Assembly (NCBI GenBank): GCA_020747065.1
Contig: JAGMVK010000006.1
Span: 2,170,001 to 2,234,000, forward strand
DNA from: Cadophora sp. MPI-SDFR-AT-0126
Taxonomy: Eukaryota > Ascomycota > Leotiomycetes > Helotiales > Ploettnerulaceae
Reading direction: 5' to 3'
Length of the DNA: 64,000 nucleotides
Shown here: positions 11,555 through 24,779 of the stretch, in pieces
Layout of the letters: each line of letters starts with the position of its first letter
Position numbering within the stretch: position 1 is the first letter of the stretch
Translations under genes and position numbers: made by a program
Notes under the pieces: model-generated
What the model was told of the DNA's origin: nothing
What the model saw: the letters and a program-made list of their open reading frames with translations, nothing else
Databases searched by the model: none

Positions 11555-14115
11555 GATTTAGAGAGGTATGAGTATTTTCGACAAGTGTATTAGGTTCTCA
11601 AGAGAGTTGTGATCAAGGACACGGAGAGATAAACTCAAGTGATGGTGGTATCTCTATATACTACGAAGCCCACTGACTACTTTCTAGCGGGTTCAGAACA
11701 TCCACCTTTCTCCTCCTTCAAGTCTATAGTATAACGGGAATTCTACAAATACCTTTCGCTACCATGCAACATACCATTTTGAGCTGGTATTGCACATCAT
11801 TCATCTGTAAAATTCTCATGACTAGACGCTGACAAAAGCCAAGTCTTCACGGAGAGAGGAGCGGCTATACCATACCACGCCGATCTATGCTCGCCATGAC
11901 CTCAAGTTCATCTCTACTAGGAGTTCGCATGAATGCTGCTGAATTCTCTCCAGGATCTGTTGCTGTGCCCCGCTATCCTCCGCATGAAAGATCACCCAGG
12001 ATTCTTGAACCCAGCTCTCGGCCCGAATGTGCTTACAAAAAAGCATTAGTTCACTGATTACCGCAAATCCGTGAAGCTGTCGCCAAAGACGAAGCTTGAA
12101 ATAGCTGTTCAAAGCTGAAGAAGATATTAGTATTTGGAGATGAAAACAGGAACCGATCCTGCCTTTGTCAGGCGGAGAGTAGCTGACTCTGTCACGGCTG
12201 GAAAATTAGGATTAGACATGGACTCCTACTTGCCATTTTCCATGAATTGTGGGCCATTACTTTCTCGGGACAGATCCAGTACCAGGTCCGATGGTCCTTT
12301 GTATCCTGTGCCATGTTGTTGAAGCTGCGTTCCCCGGCCCTGCATTCCCCCATTATTTACCCCAAGTCGTTTGCCGGAGAAGCCTTCGCGTATCAGTGTC
12401 GTATTGAATACGACCAAATACGAGGGTTCGAATGCACAGTTCAGATAACAAAATATGCCGAGGCTAATCCCCGTTACTTTCGTAAGCTTAACCGAGTAAG
12501 TTAAGTCATAAGTTGAGATTCTAGTACTCCAGTTTAGAAGCTTCCTCGATATAGAGCCAGACACTGAGTACGGTGTTGATAACCCCCTCCAAAATGTCGT
12601 CAACTTCTCTTTGTAAACGGACTCATACCATTTTGTGTTTTCTGAAACCTTACTCTAAGAAGAGAAGAGTGGCTTTTGTTGTGTATACACGGTGGGTACA
12701 TCTTTGCCTTTTGAACGGGCACCCCAGTCTCAAAGATTCGACGTGAAGTGAACTGCACAGTTCCCAAGGTGAAAGTAGTGCGACGTTGCACAAACGATTT
12801 CCCCTGTAGGATATCCCGCGAGTGACCAGACTTCGGTGCAATTATTTCCAGGGAACAAACCCCTCCACTAGACATGTACCTGCAACCAAAAGCCGAGCAT
12901 CAAGACTTCGTGCTAGTGGGTGATATAAGCAAAGTTTCTTCTCTGCTCAACCCTCTCGGGAATTTCGCAAATATTCTGACAGCATCACAAAGGAAACTAA
13001 GGAACGAGAACCGAAGTACCCATGTACCAGGCCATGTACATACCGAAGTACCACTTGTACCACTCTCCACAGAATCCGTCCACCTCAGCCTCCGACCCTG
13101 ACCCAGACCCAGATCTAAGCGCCCGGACAATACAAGTCCTCCGACCCTCATCCCAAGATAAACCCAGATGCCGTAATCTCACCTCATCCATTATCCATAA
13201 GGCTGAGCAACTGCTCCTCTCCACTCATGTCAGCAATCAGATCATCATCACATCACGTGTATACCTCCTTCGCCACATTGCCCCCACGAAATTCTCTCCC
13301 ATCTCCCCCTTCCCTCACCCATCTTCTACTTTTAAAAATCTGCCTAGCAGGATGAAGCCGGAAAGGCGAAAGTATATTAGACTTTCTTTGTAATACATAT
13401 ATAGGAAAGATATTTGTGGACAGACTGGCAATGTGGTGGAATACGGTGTGGGTGAAGGAAGTGTACGTGATGGGTAGTGCGGCGATGCTCTTTAGCCTCG
13501 TGGCTTTTTTACTGCCTGTCTGCTTGGACGGGATGAGAACATGAGAACAACACGGCTCGTGATCATATGATGACGCCAACAGAGGCGGGTAGTCGTATGT
13601 GGAATAATTGGGGAGCAGAGACGAGCACGTTGAGTGTGTGGCAAAGTGGAACTTGGAATTGTGATCTGAACGCGACGCACGTATATTTCCGGGTAATTGG
13701 ACAGTCATGAAACTAGCCTTGTCAAAGAGGTTCGAAAGCAGGACAAGAGAAACAGAAATGCAAGTAGGCAGCAAGCATCAAGCAAAACAGAAACAAGAGA
13801 ACATATCCGCACATTCTAAGTACCTAGATGAGCAAAATTGTAAAACAGAAAATCCAATGAACGTCCGAAAAGTAAATGAGATCCCCCGCTGTTCGCCTTG
13901 CTCAATGCTGATATTCATATGCCCAATTCCAGTTTCCTTCCACCTACACGCTATGCATCCAAAAGAGTCGATATAGAAAGTGAAAAACATAGAGAATCCA
14001 ACTCAGTATGCGAACAGTCATCTCGTATCGTAGCAGGTCTCCAAGGATATTCCCAAATTCATGCACTGTCTTGCTTCTCAAACGCCAGGCCTGATGGGTC
14101 ATGGCTGACGGAGAA
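11555..14115. other. 2.5-kb intergenic region
   Basis: It includes the promoter of the GH35 gene and the 3' flank of the 185-aa hypothetical gene. Open frames of up to 173 codons (for example minus 13253-13774) are low-complexity and overlap open frames on the other strand. I support no gene here. Confidence 0.45.
11655..11660 (-). promoter_or_regulatory. TATA-like box of the beta-galactosidase gene
   Basis: TATATA lies about 100 nt upstream of the beta-galactosidase start codon, a plausible core promoter distance in filamentous fungi. This is positional evidence only. Confidence 0.4.
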
Positions 14116-14831
14116 TCAGTATCCAGTGGTGGTGGGAGGCACATCCCAGTGTCGAAGCATCTGGTCTAGAGCCTCGTTCCATTCCCATGCACAACAAGCA
14201 GCGAGTTGCGACGCCTCTTCAGTGTCAGGAACACGACCACCCCACATATCCGGTTTGGTAGCCTCGCTGGCAGCATACGTTTCGATCATTTGACTTGAGG
14301 ATGAATTAATCTTTATGTAAGCGGTCAGTAGGTGGCAGACTTACTCATCTCGCATCTTCACAAGTACCAGCCATGCATAGTTCCAACTTCGATTGCTCTC
14401 TGGATCGTTGCTGACTTTCCACTTTGCATCGTCCAAGCATTCGCTGCTGAAGGTATAGTTTCGGGTGAGGCCGCGAAGCTCATTTAGGAGATTGTTGGAG
14501 GTGACATAATAAGTCCAGGCACTTGTCATCGGCTCCTGAAACGCGAGTTGATCTTCCTCTGAAGCTGTTGCAGCGACTCGTTCAATGCGACAGAGTTCAG
14601 TGAGAGTGTTAACGCGATGAGTATTCAGAGACTCGATCAGCTGGACTGTACTCTGCTATAATAATATATTAGCCAGTGGCATGGAACGAGAAAGAGCAAG
14701 CTAGTGAGACAGGTCCGAGGAGATCGGAGGGGATAGATTACGAAAAACAACCCTTGACTCACTTGGGTTGTGCGACGAGAGCCTCTGCTAGAAGAGCCGC
14801 CGTGGGAACGTTTCGTCTGTCGGGATGACAT
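14116..14831 (-). CDS. Hypothetical 185-aa protein
   Basis: I do not recognise this protein. A three-exon model on the minus strand, 14831-14763, 14655-14345 and 14293-14116, has consistent phases (0, 2) and canonical donors GTGAGT and GTAAGT, giving 185 aa. The N-terminus is short, basic and Ser/Arg/Gly-rich (about residues 1-22) and probably disordered. The rest looks mainly helical and is rich in Trp and acidic residues. A Cys pair and the tryptophans in CCAWEWNEALDQMLRHW lie near the C-terminus, which ends in GY. No signal peptide or membrane segment is visible. Helical packing and in-phase splice sites support a real gene. A nuclear or cytosolic fungal-specific protein is plausible but unproven. 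Confidence 0.65.
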
Positions 14832-17800
14832 GATGATGTGTGAAGGTTATCAGAACCAAAGGGTGTCTTCCCCTGCTTATGCTGGATATACTTCCTCCTT
14901 CGCTGTAAACAATTGAGAAGATGTCAAGGGCGACAGTAGATGTAAGGAGAGTAGGTTTGATATGAAGGACGCCAGGAAGATGTCACGGACGGTCTGAGGG
15001 CAACTTGAGAATGTATACGAATGGTACAGTCGACAATTCTGCCTGATCGCTTGACAATGATGGCGGCGAGATGCTGATATATAGACCATGAACAAGAAGG
15101 AACTGGAAAAGCCTCCAAATATGTGTAACGATCGTGAATAGAGGACAATGACTCCTGATATGGAAGGGAAGCATGCCGCATAGACGCATCGGCCAGTAAG
15201 ACCCCCAGAGTCCATCATCTCACTAGAGTGGGTACGTCAGGACGAGAGAGCATTTGACAAAGCTGGACTCGAAGAACAGAAATTGAGATAGATATTGGAG
15301 AAAATAGACACAGTATGGATTTTGGTGACTAGGGCAAGCGAGATTCAAGCCTGAATGAGGCATCTTTTCTTCAGCTCTGCGAGCTGTTCGATGGACTAAG
15401 ACGATTGAAGGCACGTGCTAGTATCCTACTTGGATCTCCAGACCTCAGCTCTGGATTTCTAATGGTCAGACTCGAGCAACTCCCCTGGCGACTAAGCCAT
15501 ATGCCGTTATAAACAAAGGTAGGCAAAGATTCCACCTGAGCACTCGCGGATAACAGATAAGCGGTTCCGTTATTCATGCACGTACGGGAATCTCTTGACA
15601 ATTTGGACTTCTGGATTGTGACTGGTGAAGAGGACATTCACCAGAAGACTTTCTAGAATCTGTAGCGAAGGTGAGTCGCCTGGTGCTGACGTCCATTTAT
15701 AGGGGTGAGAAGTGGCTTCAAACATGCTAAGGATTGTGGAAACAAAGATACAGTGGGAGCAGCACACGTACACAATACTCTCCGAACCGTGGTCTTCAAA
15801 CGGTCACTGGTCAGGACTTTTCAGAGGGGAATGCAAAAGGAACAGTGTGCCTTGCTTCATAGCCTCGCATGAAGGACCTGCAGTCCGGGAAGTCGGTGCC
15901 TCGACTAGACAATTAATATTCCCCTTCGGTCGTGGCTGTCTGAAGCAACCCCAGTCGAAACTTGAAACCAGAGGACATTACACCAATCGAAGTACCACTT
16001 ATCGCTTGCTTGAATCGTTGGGGGAGCATCGTCCCGGAAATCGAAGTCCCAGGCGGCCGCGGGTGGGCGTTCTGTGGCGAACAATCCCAAGTGCTTATGA
16101 TAAACAGCCACACAGTCTCAGCCCTATTTACGACGACTTCGTCCTCATAGGCCAGTAAATGGAAGCATCCGAGAGTTCCACTCCGTCGGTGCATACGGCA
16201 GAGAGTTATTGTGGCCTCAGGACGCATAGATCCACCTTCCATGTCCAGCTGAGCGTGATGGGGAGAATAAAATCAGGCAAGAAGAGAAGGAAAGCGAAAG
16301 CGATGCTATTTGAAGATTGAAGACGCGTGGAAGAGGCCAACAACATCATCAAACGGCGTAGTTTCAGTCAGATGATCATTAAATCAACTTGATCTATAAT
16401 GCTGCACATAATGGGAAGCAATCATAGAATCGCAATCGTAAGTCGGCGACATAAATCGTCGAGGGATAGTGACGGGAAATTGATCACAAGCGCCTGCGCG
16501 TGCGGCGCTGGATGCGGATGCAACGCGATGACGGCGTGTCGTGCGCAGGTACGAAAGAACCGATCTACGTAAAGAATTGTGAACCTGATCTTGAACAAAA
16601 TTTACGAGATACGGTACTTGCCTCCCGGACTTACAGCTGCTCTCCAGCCTCACTTCTGGGTGGCTGGTTTGAAAGAGGAAGTGTCCCGAGCCGGTCATTG
16701 CTGTTGCTCTTGGGAGGTGTCATCTCAGGTCAGCATCGACCTTCTAGAAGGCCCATCAAACCCGCCATTCCACTCCTGTTCTCAGCCGCAAATCTTTGTA
16801 TCACCTCACTTCGCATCTTGAACAATCTTCTCCCTCTTCTTTCTTTATCCATCCCGAAAAACCCGAGGAGTTGACTGGCCACCTCGCAAAGCTGCATTCG
16901 AAGCTTTATCGCCGGCACATTACCACAATGAAGGTGGTGTATTCGCGGCAGTGACTGAATGTACGCCATCATCAATAGGTCGATGTCCGTCCCATTTTAG
17001 AAGCCACATCGATCTGGCTTGTGAGTAATGCCAGAGTCCATGATGATGACTCCCCAGCCCGCAACATCACACGACTCGTTTGGTGGAGCCAATGGACCAC
17101 TGAATTCCTAGTATTTTGAATGCTGACGAACAAAAGGTAGACAAAGGGGTTTGAAGGGCGAAGACGCCAGCTAGGATGTTGGGTCTCGAGCTCCAAGGTG
17201 CGTTCGAGGGGCACGAGCTATTTGGCGACCATATGGCTGTGTCATAGGTTGCTGAGAGAGGAGGCATTTGTCAAGATGCTTGAATCGTTTCTGCGCTTGT
17301 TCGGGAGCTCTTTTTATGATTCGGCGTCGAGGTTGATAGGGGAAGGAAAGATTGGAACAGATAAGATGGAAGAACGAACAACAATTCCGGAGTCATCGAT
17401 GCGTGCCGACCAGGTAGATAAGATAAGGTCATCTTACATCTGTGGGAAGCGATGGAAAGAACGAATCTGGGAAGACTGCCAAAATAAATTATCGCCAATG
17501 CCCATTGGAATATAAAAAGGGATACTTATCTCGGGAGAGTCGATGCATACTATCTACATATGATACATAGATACTTCAAGAGGCCAGAAGACTCCTGATG
17601 CAATGCTTCCTACGGTAAGTCATGCTTCAGTCATATGACTGCCATCTTGAAGAGAGGCCTTGGGCAACGTCCGACAGGGCAGAAAAGGCAGGATGCTTGC
17701 AAAGAATCTTCAGCAATAGAAGTTGGAGAACAACTGAGCTTCAGGCGGGGTTTGAAATGTTCGTACTGTCGTAGTTCAAACTTGCCTACGTATCCAAAGT

Positions 17801-18494
17801 TTCCAGACGACAACCGAAGCGGATCGCAACTTCACGACAAAAAGGGGTAACGAGGATCTAAGACGCCACGCCGCAATCTTATCTTCCAAATACCTACAGT
17901 AACCCCACGACATCACATTCCTTGCAGACCATATTCGGAATTCCAACGTTCCTGACGCTTTCCCCAATGAAGCCCGATCGACTGTCTAGCTCGACGCTAT
18001 CATTAAGCTTAAGGCCAAGCTTGTTCTCTTCTCATTTCCCTCTCGTCTGCCACTGGTCAGAGCTTTCAAAACAAAGCGATTCTTGCGCAAATGCCAATCT
18101 GCAAAGGGCATGGCAACAGTTGGGTTTCGAGCTTTGTCTTAGGATTCCCCAGATCGCCAGTCTAGAATGAAGCATGTCATCGGTTAGCCCACAAGCCGAG
18201 TGCTTGTTCTTAAGATGCTTTGCATTCTCAAAGCCAAAATGACTTCAAGGCAATCTCTTTTTGGCCTCCTGCCTTACCGAAATCAGGATGTGCTTTGTTA
18301 GAGGGGAGCGTTGGGCTATGGCTAGGTGAGGATGCCATTTACGAGGAGATCAAAAGAGAAGACTTCCCTTGATCCCGCTCTTTTTCTCGTTCTCCTACCA
18401 AGCATTCTCTACTTCAATCATATTCAGCGTTTTTTACAGCTACTCACCAAGTCACTCGTTTTCTGATACTGTAACTTACACGCTCTTTCCCAAG
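14832..18494. other. 3.7-kb region with unsupported short reading frames
   Basis: Several overlapping open frames of 60-148 codons occur on both strands, such as minus 15913-16242, plus 15712-16158 and minus 16730-16975. None joins into a phase-consistent model with a known motif. A small unrecognised gene around 15.6-17.0 kb on the minus strand is possible. The last few hundred bases are the CT-rich leader of the ferritin-like gene. Confidence 0.4.
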
Positions 18495-19524
18495 ATGAAG
18501 TACGCATTCTCCATTGCTGCTCTTGCAGCCGTTGCTTCCGCCGGCCCAGTCGTTACCCAGCGTCAAGCCGAAGCCGCCGTTACTGACGGTTTGTCTTTCC
18601 TCTGCAATCTGAATGTTTCTTGTTGACACGATATGCAGTCGGTATCCTGAACTATGCTCTCACTCTCGAGCATCTCGAGGACAAGTTTTACCGTGAAGGT
18701 CTTAAGAACTACACTGCGGCGGACTTTGCCAAAGCTGGATTCGACTCCACCTTCTATGCCAACCTCAAGGAGATCTCCTATGATGAGTCTACTCACGTCT
18801 CCTTCCTCACCACCGCTCTCGGTGATGCTGCTGTTGCAGAGGTAAGCCAACATACCAACACCTCCTGTCTCTCGGGACTGATCTAACACAACCATAGTGC
18901 ACTTACGCATTCCCCAGCACCGACCCTGCGAGCTTCGTTGCTCTTGCCTCCGTTCTCGAAGGCGTTGGAGTCTCTGCATATCTCGGTGCCGCAGCCTCCA
19001 TCATGAACAAGGACTATCTCACTGCCGCCGGCTCGATCCTCACCGTGGAGGCCCGCCACAACGCCTACATTCGTTCTTCAATCAAGCAATCTCCCTTTCC
19101 CCAACCCTTCGATGCCCCCTTGACCTTCGACGAAGTCTACACCCTCGCAGTCGGCTTCATCGTCTCCTGCCCCGACTCCAACGCAGCAAAGCCCCAACTT
19201 CCTCTCAAGGCTTTCCCCACAGTTGCGCTCGGCACGACTGGGCCTATCAAGTCCGGTGACACCATCGAGCTTTTGACTCCCGGCTACACCCTTGCGCCAA
19301 AGGATGGACAAGCACCAATCTACGCTGCGTTCGTCAGCGTCACTGGTCCTATCTACGCTGATGTTACACCTATTGCTGGTGGCTTCAAGGTTGTTGTGCC
19401 ACAAGGCGTCAACGGACAGAGCTACGTTGTCCTCACTGGATGCAAGGATCGCGTCACCGATGATACTGTTGCCGCGGGCCCCGCCATTGTTGAGATCACT
19501 AACCCATACCCAAGCACCGCATAA
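18495..19524 (+). CDS. Secreted ferritin-like (Rds1-type) protein
   Basis: This is an Rds1-family protein with a ferritin-like four-helix domain, known in fungi as stress- or nutrient-responsive. Its biochemical role is unresolved. Exons are 18495-18588, 18639-18841 and 18898-19524 (307 aa), with introns of 50 and 56 nt. The signal peptide is about residues 1-17 (AALAAVASAG), followed by a short propeptide-like stretch. Helix motifs with possible metal ligands are LEHLEDKFY, YDESTHVSF, VLEGVGVSAYLG and VEARHNAYIR. The E/H spacing resembles ferritin-like carboxylate sites. The C-terminal about 100 residues form a beta-rich, Ig-like tail with TPGYTLAP. The start is fixed by the signal peptide and CAAG before ATG. 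Whether it binds iron is inferred from the fold only. Confidence 0.93.
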
Positions 19525-22500
19525 ATTTCTTCTGCTGCATGGCGAAGAGAGGAAGGCGGGTATGACATGGTGGTTGTGGCTGCTTGTGATGATTGTTAGT
19601 AGGGTGAACATAGTTGGTGCTGTGATAAAACCAGGGAGATGCATGACTTCGATTCCTGTATATAATTTCTAATAAGCAATCAGTGTATGGGGCAATTGAT
19701 GTCTCGAATATACGTAATTGAATTAATGTTTATACGGATGAATCGCCAAGAGACTTACTCGTCTCTCATCTTTCTTGTGCCTCCTCACTTCGCAAATGTC
19801 GCAGAGGGGTGGACGACATCCACTCCGTGGGTGCTCCTGAGACTCAATTCTTCCCTTGTGCTTGCCGCGTAGTGATGGAACTACGATCATTAGTAGTTAG
19901 AATGATGTCTGATGCATCGCCTTCAGGCTAGCTTCAGTAACAAATGTCCGTGACGTCTATCTACACTATGGGGGTGGGGTCACATCCTTTAATCTCGAGG
20001 TAGACTCTCAGAGAAATATTTTGAAGTAATTCAGATTCTGTTGTCAACTCTCAGCCGATTGTCAGTCTTCCCTTTTCACCCTCTGTCACTGTACAGTACA
20101 TGAATAGAGGTTTCTGGAACACAACCATCCAGCTTCACATACCAAGTTGACCCCACACTGGCCCAACGGAGCCTCCGATTGTCCAGTCTCAACTAACCTC
20201 TCCATACTTGCGTATTCTTTTTGCCAGGTCTTGCATCAAGGAAGTCCATGCTGCGGTCAGCCTCAACGCCTAACTCTCGTGCTCTTCTGTGATTTATATC
20301 CATCCTTTTCATGTACCCCTCAGCTCCCTCCAATTCGTCTCCTCTTCAATATATCACCCGCTCCATAGCCTAACCATTCACTCACTGTTCAATCGCTTCA
20401 AAACACCAGAATCTGGCCTATAAAAGGCCAAAGACACTGCGTGTGACCAACAGCGATTCTGCGATCCCAATTGGGTTCCCAGTGAGTGTGTGGTACCTTC
20501 TTTTCTGGTGAAACATCAAGCAAGTCTCTCGATATCGTTACGGGAATTTGGTGTTGGTTGAGAGTAGCGTTTCGGCTCTGGGTACAGAAGAGATGTCTCT
20601 CTCACCCCCGGTAGACGCACGAAGAGCTGAAGTAAATGACGAAAGCAGAATGGCAACGACAGAACAATGATAGCGGTGCCCAGAGATCAAACCATGTGGC
20701 CGGAGAATGATGGACTTCATAAGCGATACAATGGCTCTCTGACACTGCCGAAAACAAACATCGTCTATTCTGGAAGCCCTGTAGAGATCATGTTCAGACA
20801 TATCTGCGCCTTGGGTCATGTCCTTTTGGATTGATGTGACCCATCAAATCGGCGAAGTCTTGTCTCTTTCATAGGTTGACCTCTCACACCATTTGGCATG
20901 GCATCTGTAGTACGATATGTGTATAATTCGCTGGGAAGTGGTATATCAGATAGTTTATCTTTGACGAGAAGATAAATCCGTGAATCTTGACCCCGGTGTC
21001 GCCTGTCAATCTTTTGGTGTCTGAACCTCTCCCGGTCCAATACCCAAATAATCAATCCACGATAAGTCAAACCTCATGAACAAATCAACCAGAAAGAACT
21101 TAACGATTTAATACTGCTCAGTGAGAGTCGTCGCATTTGATCTTAATTGGCACCTTCTCTGGGCCCGAAATACCCTGAAGAAGCAATAAAATTTGGCTCC
21201 ATCTCCTCTGCCCTATCTCAAATGACATCAATTTGAAGGACGAAATACGTTGCTGTCGTTAGCCAGCTTGTTGTCAAAGAGGACTTGATCCATATCAAAT
21301 GAATTGTTGAATCACTGTATTTAACCTTTCCCCATCGTTTAGGCGTCTGAATATTGCTGAGATGGGACCTCCATTCCTAAACATGTAAGGCCAGATTACT
21401 CTGAAGATAAACCTGCCTGTTGACGAGTATTCGTAGTTTGTCTGGCCCATTTGACTTGTCATGGAGCTGCTTCGGGAAGCACCGAAGAGCTTTGCATTAT
21501 AGCACTTCGTTAGACGGATGAGATTGCATTGTTAGCCTACTTTGGACTGCTAACTTTGAGAATAAACAATGCCCCTCGCTTAACCCCCGCGATTATTACC
21601 CCACATCCTATTCACCAATGTCGATGATGAAACCATGAGAAAGATCTTGCGATCACCGTAGCTGTCATACATAGAGACATTGATTCATTGATGCGCCTTC
21701 TTACTGTTCGAGAATTAGCTGTCTATAGCATTCCGAAGTGTGGTCTAGGGAGTGGGGTGACTTTGTTTTCGCAGAGGCATTCGCCTGCGCTTACATAGAG
21801 GCATAAAGTATAAATACCCTTTACAGTCTGGAAATTGTATCTCAGAGATCGTGAAGAAAATGAGCATGACGATCCATAAGTCTCCTGTTGCTAGAGCCTT
21901 CCTACCAACTTCGTATTGCGAATCTGTTCGAGTCTGCCGCACACGAGTGCTGGACCCCTTACTAACGGATAAGCAAACTCCAAGAAGGATACCTGAAACT
22001 TTTATTTGCTGTCACAGTCAGTGTCGTTGTCATTTTTGATACTTCTGCCCTCAACATAAAAGATCAGCATAACCCTCAGATGTGCACACTGCCAAATTCC
22101 TCGTCATGCCTCAGAGCTTCTTAGCTTCTACCACGGGATGACTTCTGTTACTTCAAACACATATTGATGAAAAGCTCGAAGACATCGAACAAGCCAAACA
22201 TGAGATTCTGAAATCGTACAGTTACCAAGGCGCAACACTGCTTGCAATTTATACTCCTCCTTGACATATGCCATTCAGGTCTCATTCATCTACAGACCAA
22301 TCTTCTCGCCGTAGTACAGGATAATTTAGACTAAGAATGGCTCAAATTTTGGGACCAACAGGTTGAAATAGGAGGGGTGTATGCAATCCATTGCAGTCAA
22401 ATAAACACCCGGAAAGTTTCTTTCGAGATGGCTATCAAACCCAACATATCTCATACCTAGGCCCTTATTGGTATGATTCTGTGTGAAGCATTGTAAAAAG

Positions 22501-24158
22501 CTGAAAGATATACCTATATTTGGTATGTGTACGCAGGCCCTATCTGGAGATCAGATTTCGCGTGTATCAATCAAGTTCACAGCTCGGAGGAGTGTGTGGC
22601 GACTGTCAGTCTAGCTCTGACATCCTGTCATCGTTATGTAGTTCATCATCATCTCCATTTATGTGATCACGGCTCATGCTGCTGTTGATAGGCCTTCGCC
22701 TTGGCTTTTGTGGGCATACCTGGCTCTTGCTCACCTCCCTTTCACTTTAGTTGAGCTCGAGTAGAAGTGGCTTTGGTTTTTTGAAAGTAGCAACAACGAC
22801 CAGGCTTCAACTCTTCCCACAGAATAACGGTGTGTAATATGATGGTTCTCATGACATTATCCGGCAGTTGAACGCTCCTCGGGTTGTATTAATAGGCGTT
22901 TTGATCTGTGTTGATGGGGATCTTGGCTCGGCAGAAATCATACAACAAACCCACTCTCGCACATAATTTTGAGAATTCCAATCTAATCAGAGTTGCTTTA
23001 TTTTGGCAAGGATCAAAATATGGACTATGAAGGAAGGTAGAGCCCAAGTTTTCTTGCATCACCGGTGATTGAAAGTGAAAGGATTCACTGTAGCAGCGCG
23101 GAAGGATTTTGGAGTTGCAAATAAACACATGCCAGCCCCGTTGATGCTAATCCAGAGGATATGTAAGTGCCAAGGCTACACTTCAGACTCCTGCAAGAAG
23201 AAAGAGACGATTATCGATTCCGGCATATGGGTGTGGTGGCTTTGAGATAAGTTATGAGGAAGAATGGTAAGCGAAGGACGACGCCAGGGAAAAGGGAATC
23301 TCAAAGCAGGGACTTGTCACGAGCCTTTGCGTTCTGTTTAATCCCCAGTGACCATCTGATCATCGATAGTATAACGAGAATTGACAAGAAATTAATCCTC
23401 TCTGCAAGCCGCGGGGAAGATTGGTCTTCCGCCTCACCAGTCGGTCGATTGTTTACTTGTCGTTAAGCTAGGGATCCTCCCAGCAAGTCTCACTAAGAAC
23501 TCGGACGAGAAAATATGGCCAACGTAGGGCCTGTCATACTCTGGTAGATCTACCGTATACGCCTTCTCTCATCTCCTTTGCCTCTCAATTAATAGCAAAT
23601 ATAAATAATTGGCTCTTGAAATGGCACCAACAAGGATAGTGCGGCGTGGAGGGGCAGTCATATGGAAGCTACTACTTCAAGTCTAGGAACCATTTCCACT
23701 GATATTCAACATTCACTACGACTCTCTAAGTGCTTTCAGAGGCTTGAATGAATATGTTGAGGGAACACCGATTGCAGCCATGTCCAGGTAAGCTAGATGA
23801 ATACTACATCGGCCACCTCTCAGCCAATTCTTCCTCCGCTGTCAGTACCCTCAACTCCCAAATCGAATATTAAGGTTGAGAGGAGAGATTAGTTACTGAG
23901 AGCATTTACCTTTTGTGAGCTGTCAAATTTCGAGTGCTACGGTATTCGTGGTCTGGTTGGCAGAGCGTTCAGACTGAGCGGGGGAAGGCAACAATGAGAA
24001 GCAACAAGATATCCAACACTTCATGATGACAGCAAAACAACGAAAGATAGCGACTAATCAACTACTTCAATAAGATCGAGAATATCCTCATACAATTCTA
24101 TAATCGCAAAGTCCCAAGAAAGTATCATGGCCATAGTTTAGGGGAAGAAAACAAGTAT

Positions 24159-24186
24159 GTTACAGGAGTCTCGTTACAGGAGTCTC
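24159..24186. repeat. Tandem duplication of a 14-bp unit
   Basis: The unit GTTACAGGAGTCTC occurs twice head to tail without mismatch (24159-24172 and 24173-24186). Confidence 0.9.
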
Positions 24187-24762
24187 GAGATCGTGTTGGC
24201 GGTCTTTGAGCCTGAAGACAAGCCCAGTACCAGTGTAGGTTGCTATCATTGGCGGGATCGAAAATGATATTTTGAGAAGATTGTCAGAATGGGTTTATAT
24301 AATCTTATAAGTATAGGGTTGTGGGTAATTGACAGAAAAGGGGATTCAAAGAAAAGCACTCAATGGCTATAGGGCGGAGGAGCATAACATAATCCTGCAC
24401 AGGCGGAGAGAGTGTATTCATTCCTCAAGGTCACACGGCTCACCCTTGATTGGCTTAGCAACTCATGTTTACAGGCAGAGAAGAAGAGTTTCACTCACTA
24501 TCGACGGGATAATATAAGTACGACTGAAGGAGAGCATTTGTTAGATTATCTCTCATTCGCAGAAGGCACCACAGACAAAGCCGTGCGGATCGAAAATTAA
24601 TATACTGTTATGTTGTCATTGATCGCCGATGAACTGAGCTCAGTTGGAGTTGCACGACTCGGCAAGACAGGATCTTTGTGCCATCACTTGAACCCCCAAA
24701 CTCGCGTTTGTGATAACGACGGCACTTGACAATGATAACAGCAGTACAGTCGACAACGACCG

Positions 24763-24779
24763 CCCCCCCCCCCCCCCCC
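24763..24779 (+). repeat. Homopolymer run of 17 C
   Basis: An uninterrupted C tract lies inside the long gene-poor region. Its exact length is prone to sequencing error. Open frames that cross it should not be trusted. Confidence 0.9.

Noticed and set aside
12420..12435. GGGTTCGAATGC resembling a tRNA B box
   Set aside because: No upstream A box or acceptor-stem pairing at tRNA spacing could be found.
15913..16242. Possible gene on the minus strand around 15.6-17.0 kb
   Set aside because: The protein-like pieces (for example WDFDFRDDAPP in one frame and FEATSHPYKWTSAPGD in another) could not be joined with phase-consistent splice sites, and no family was recognised.
16730..16975. Minus-strand open frame with LCEVASQLLGFFG
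   Set aside because: It looks mildly helical but has no partner exons, motif or convincing start. Left out for lack of support.
20538..21070. Two adjacent minus-strand frames (84 and 93 codons)
   Set aside because: I tested whether they form one decayed gene. The frames differ, no splice junction joins them cleanly, and no family was recognised.
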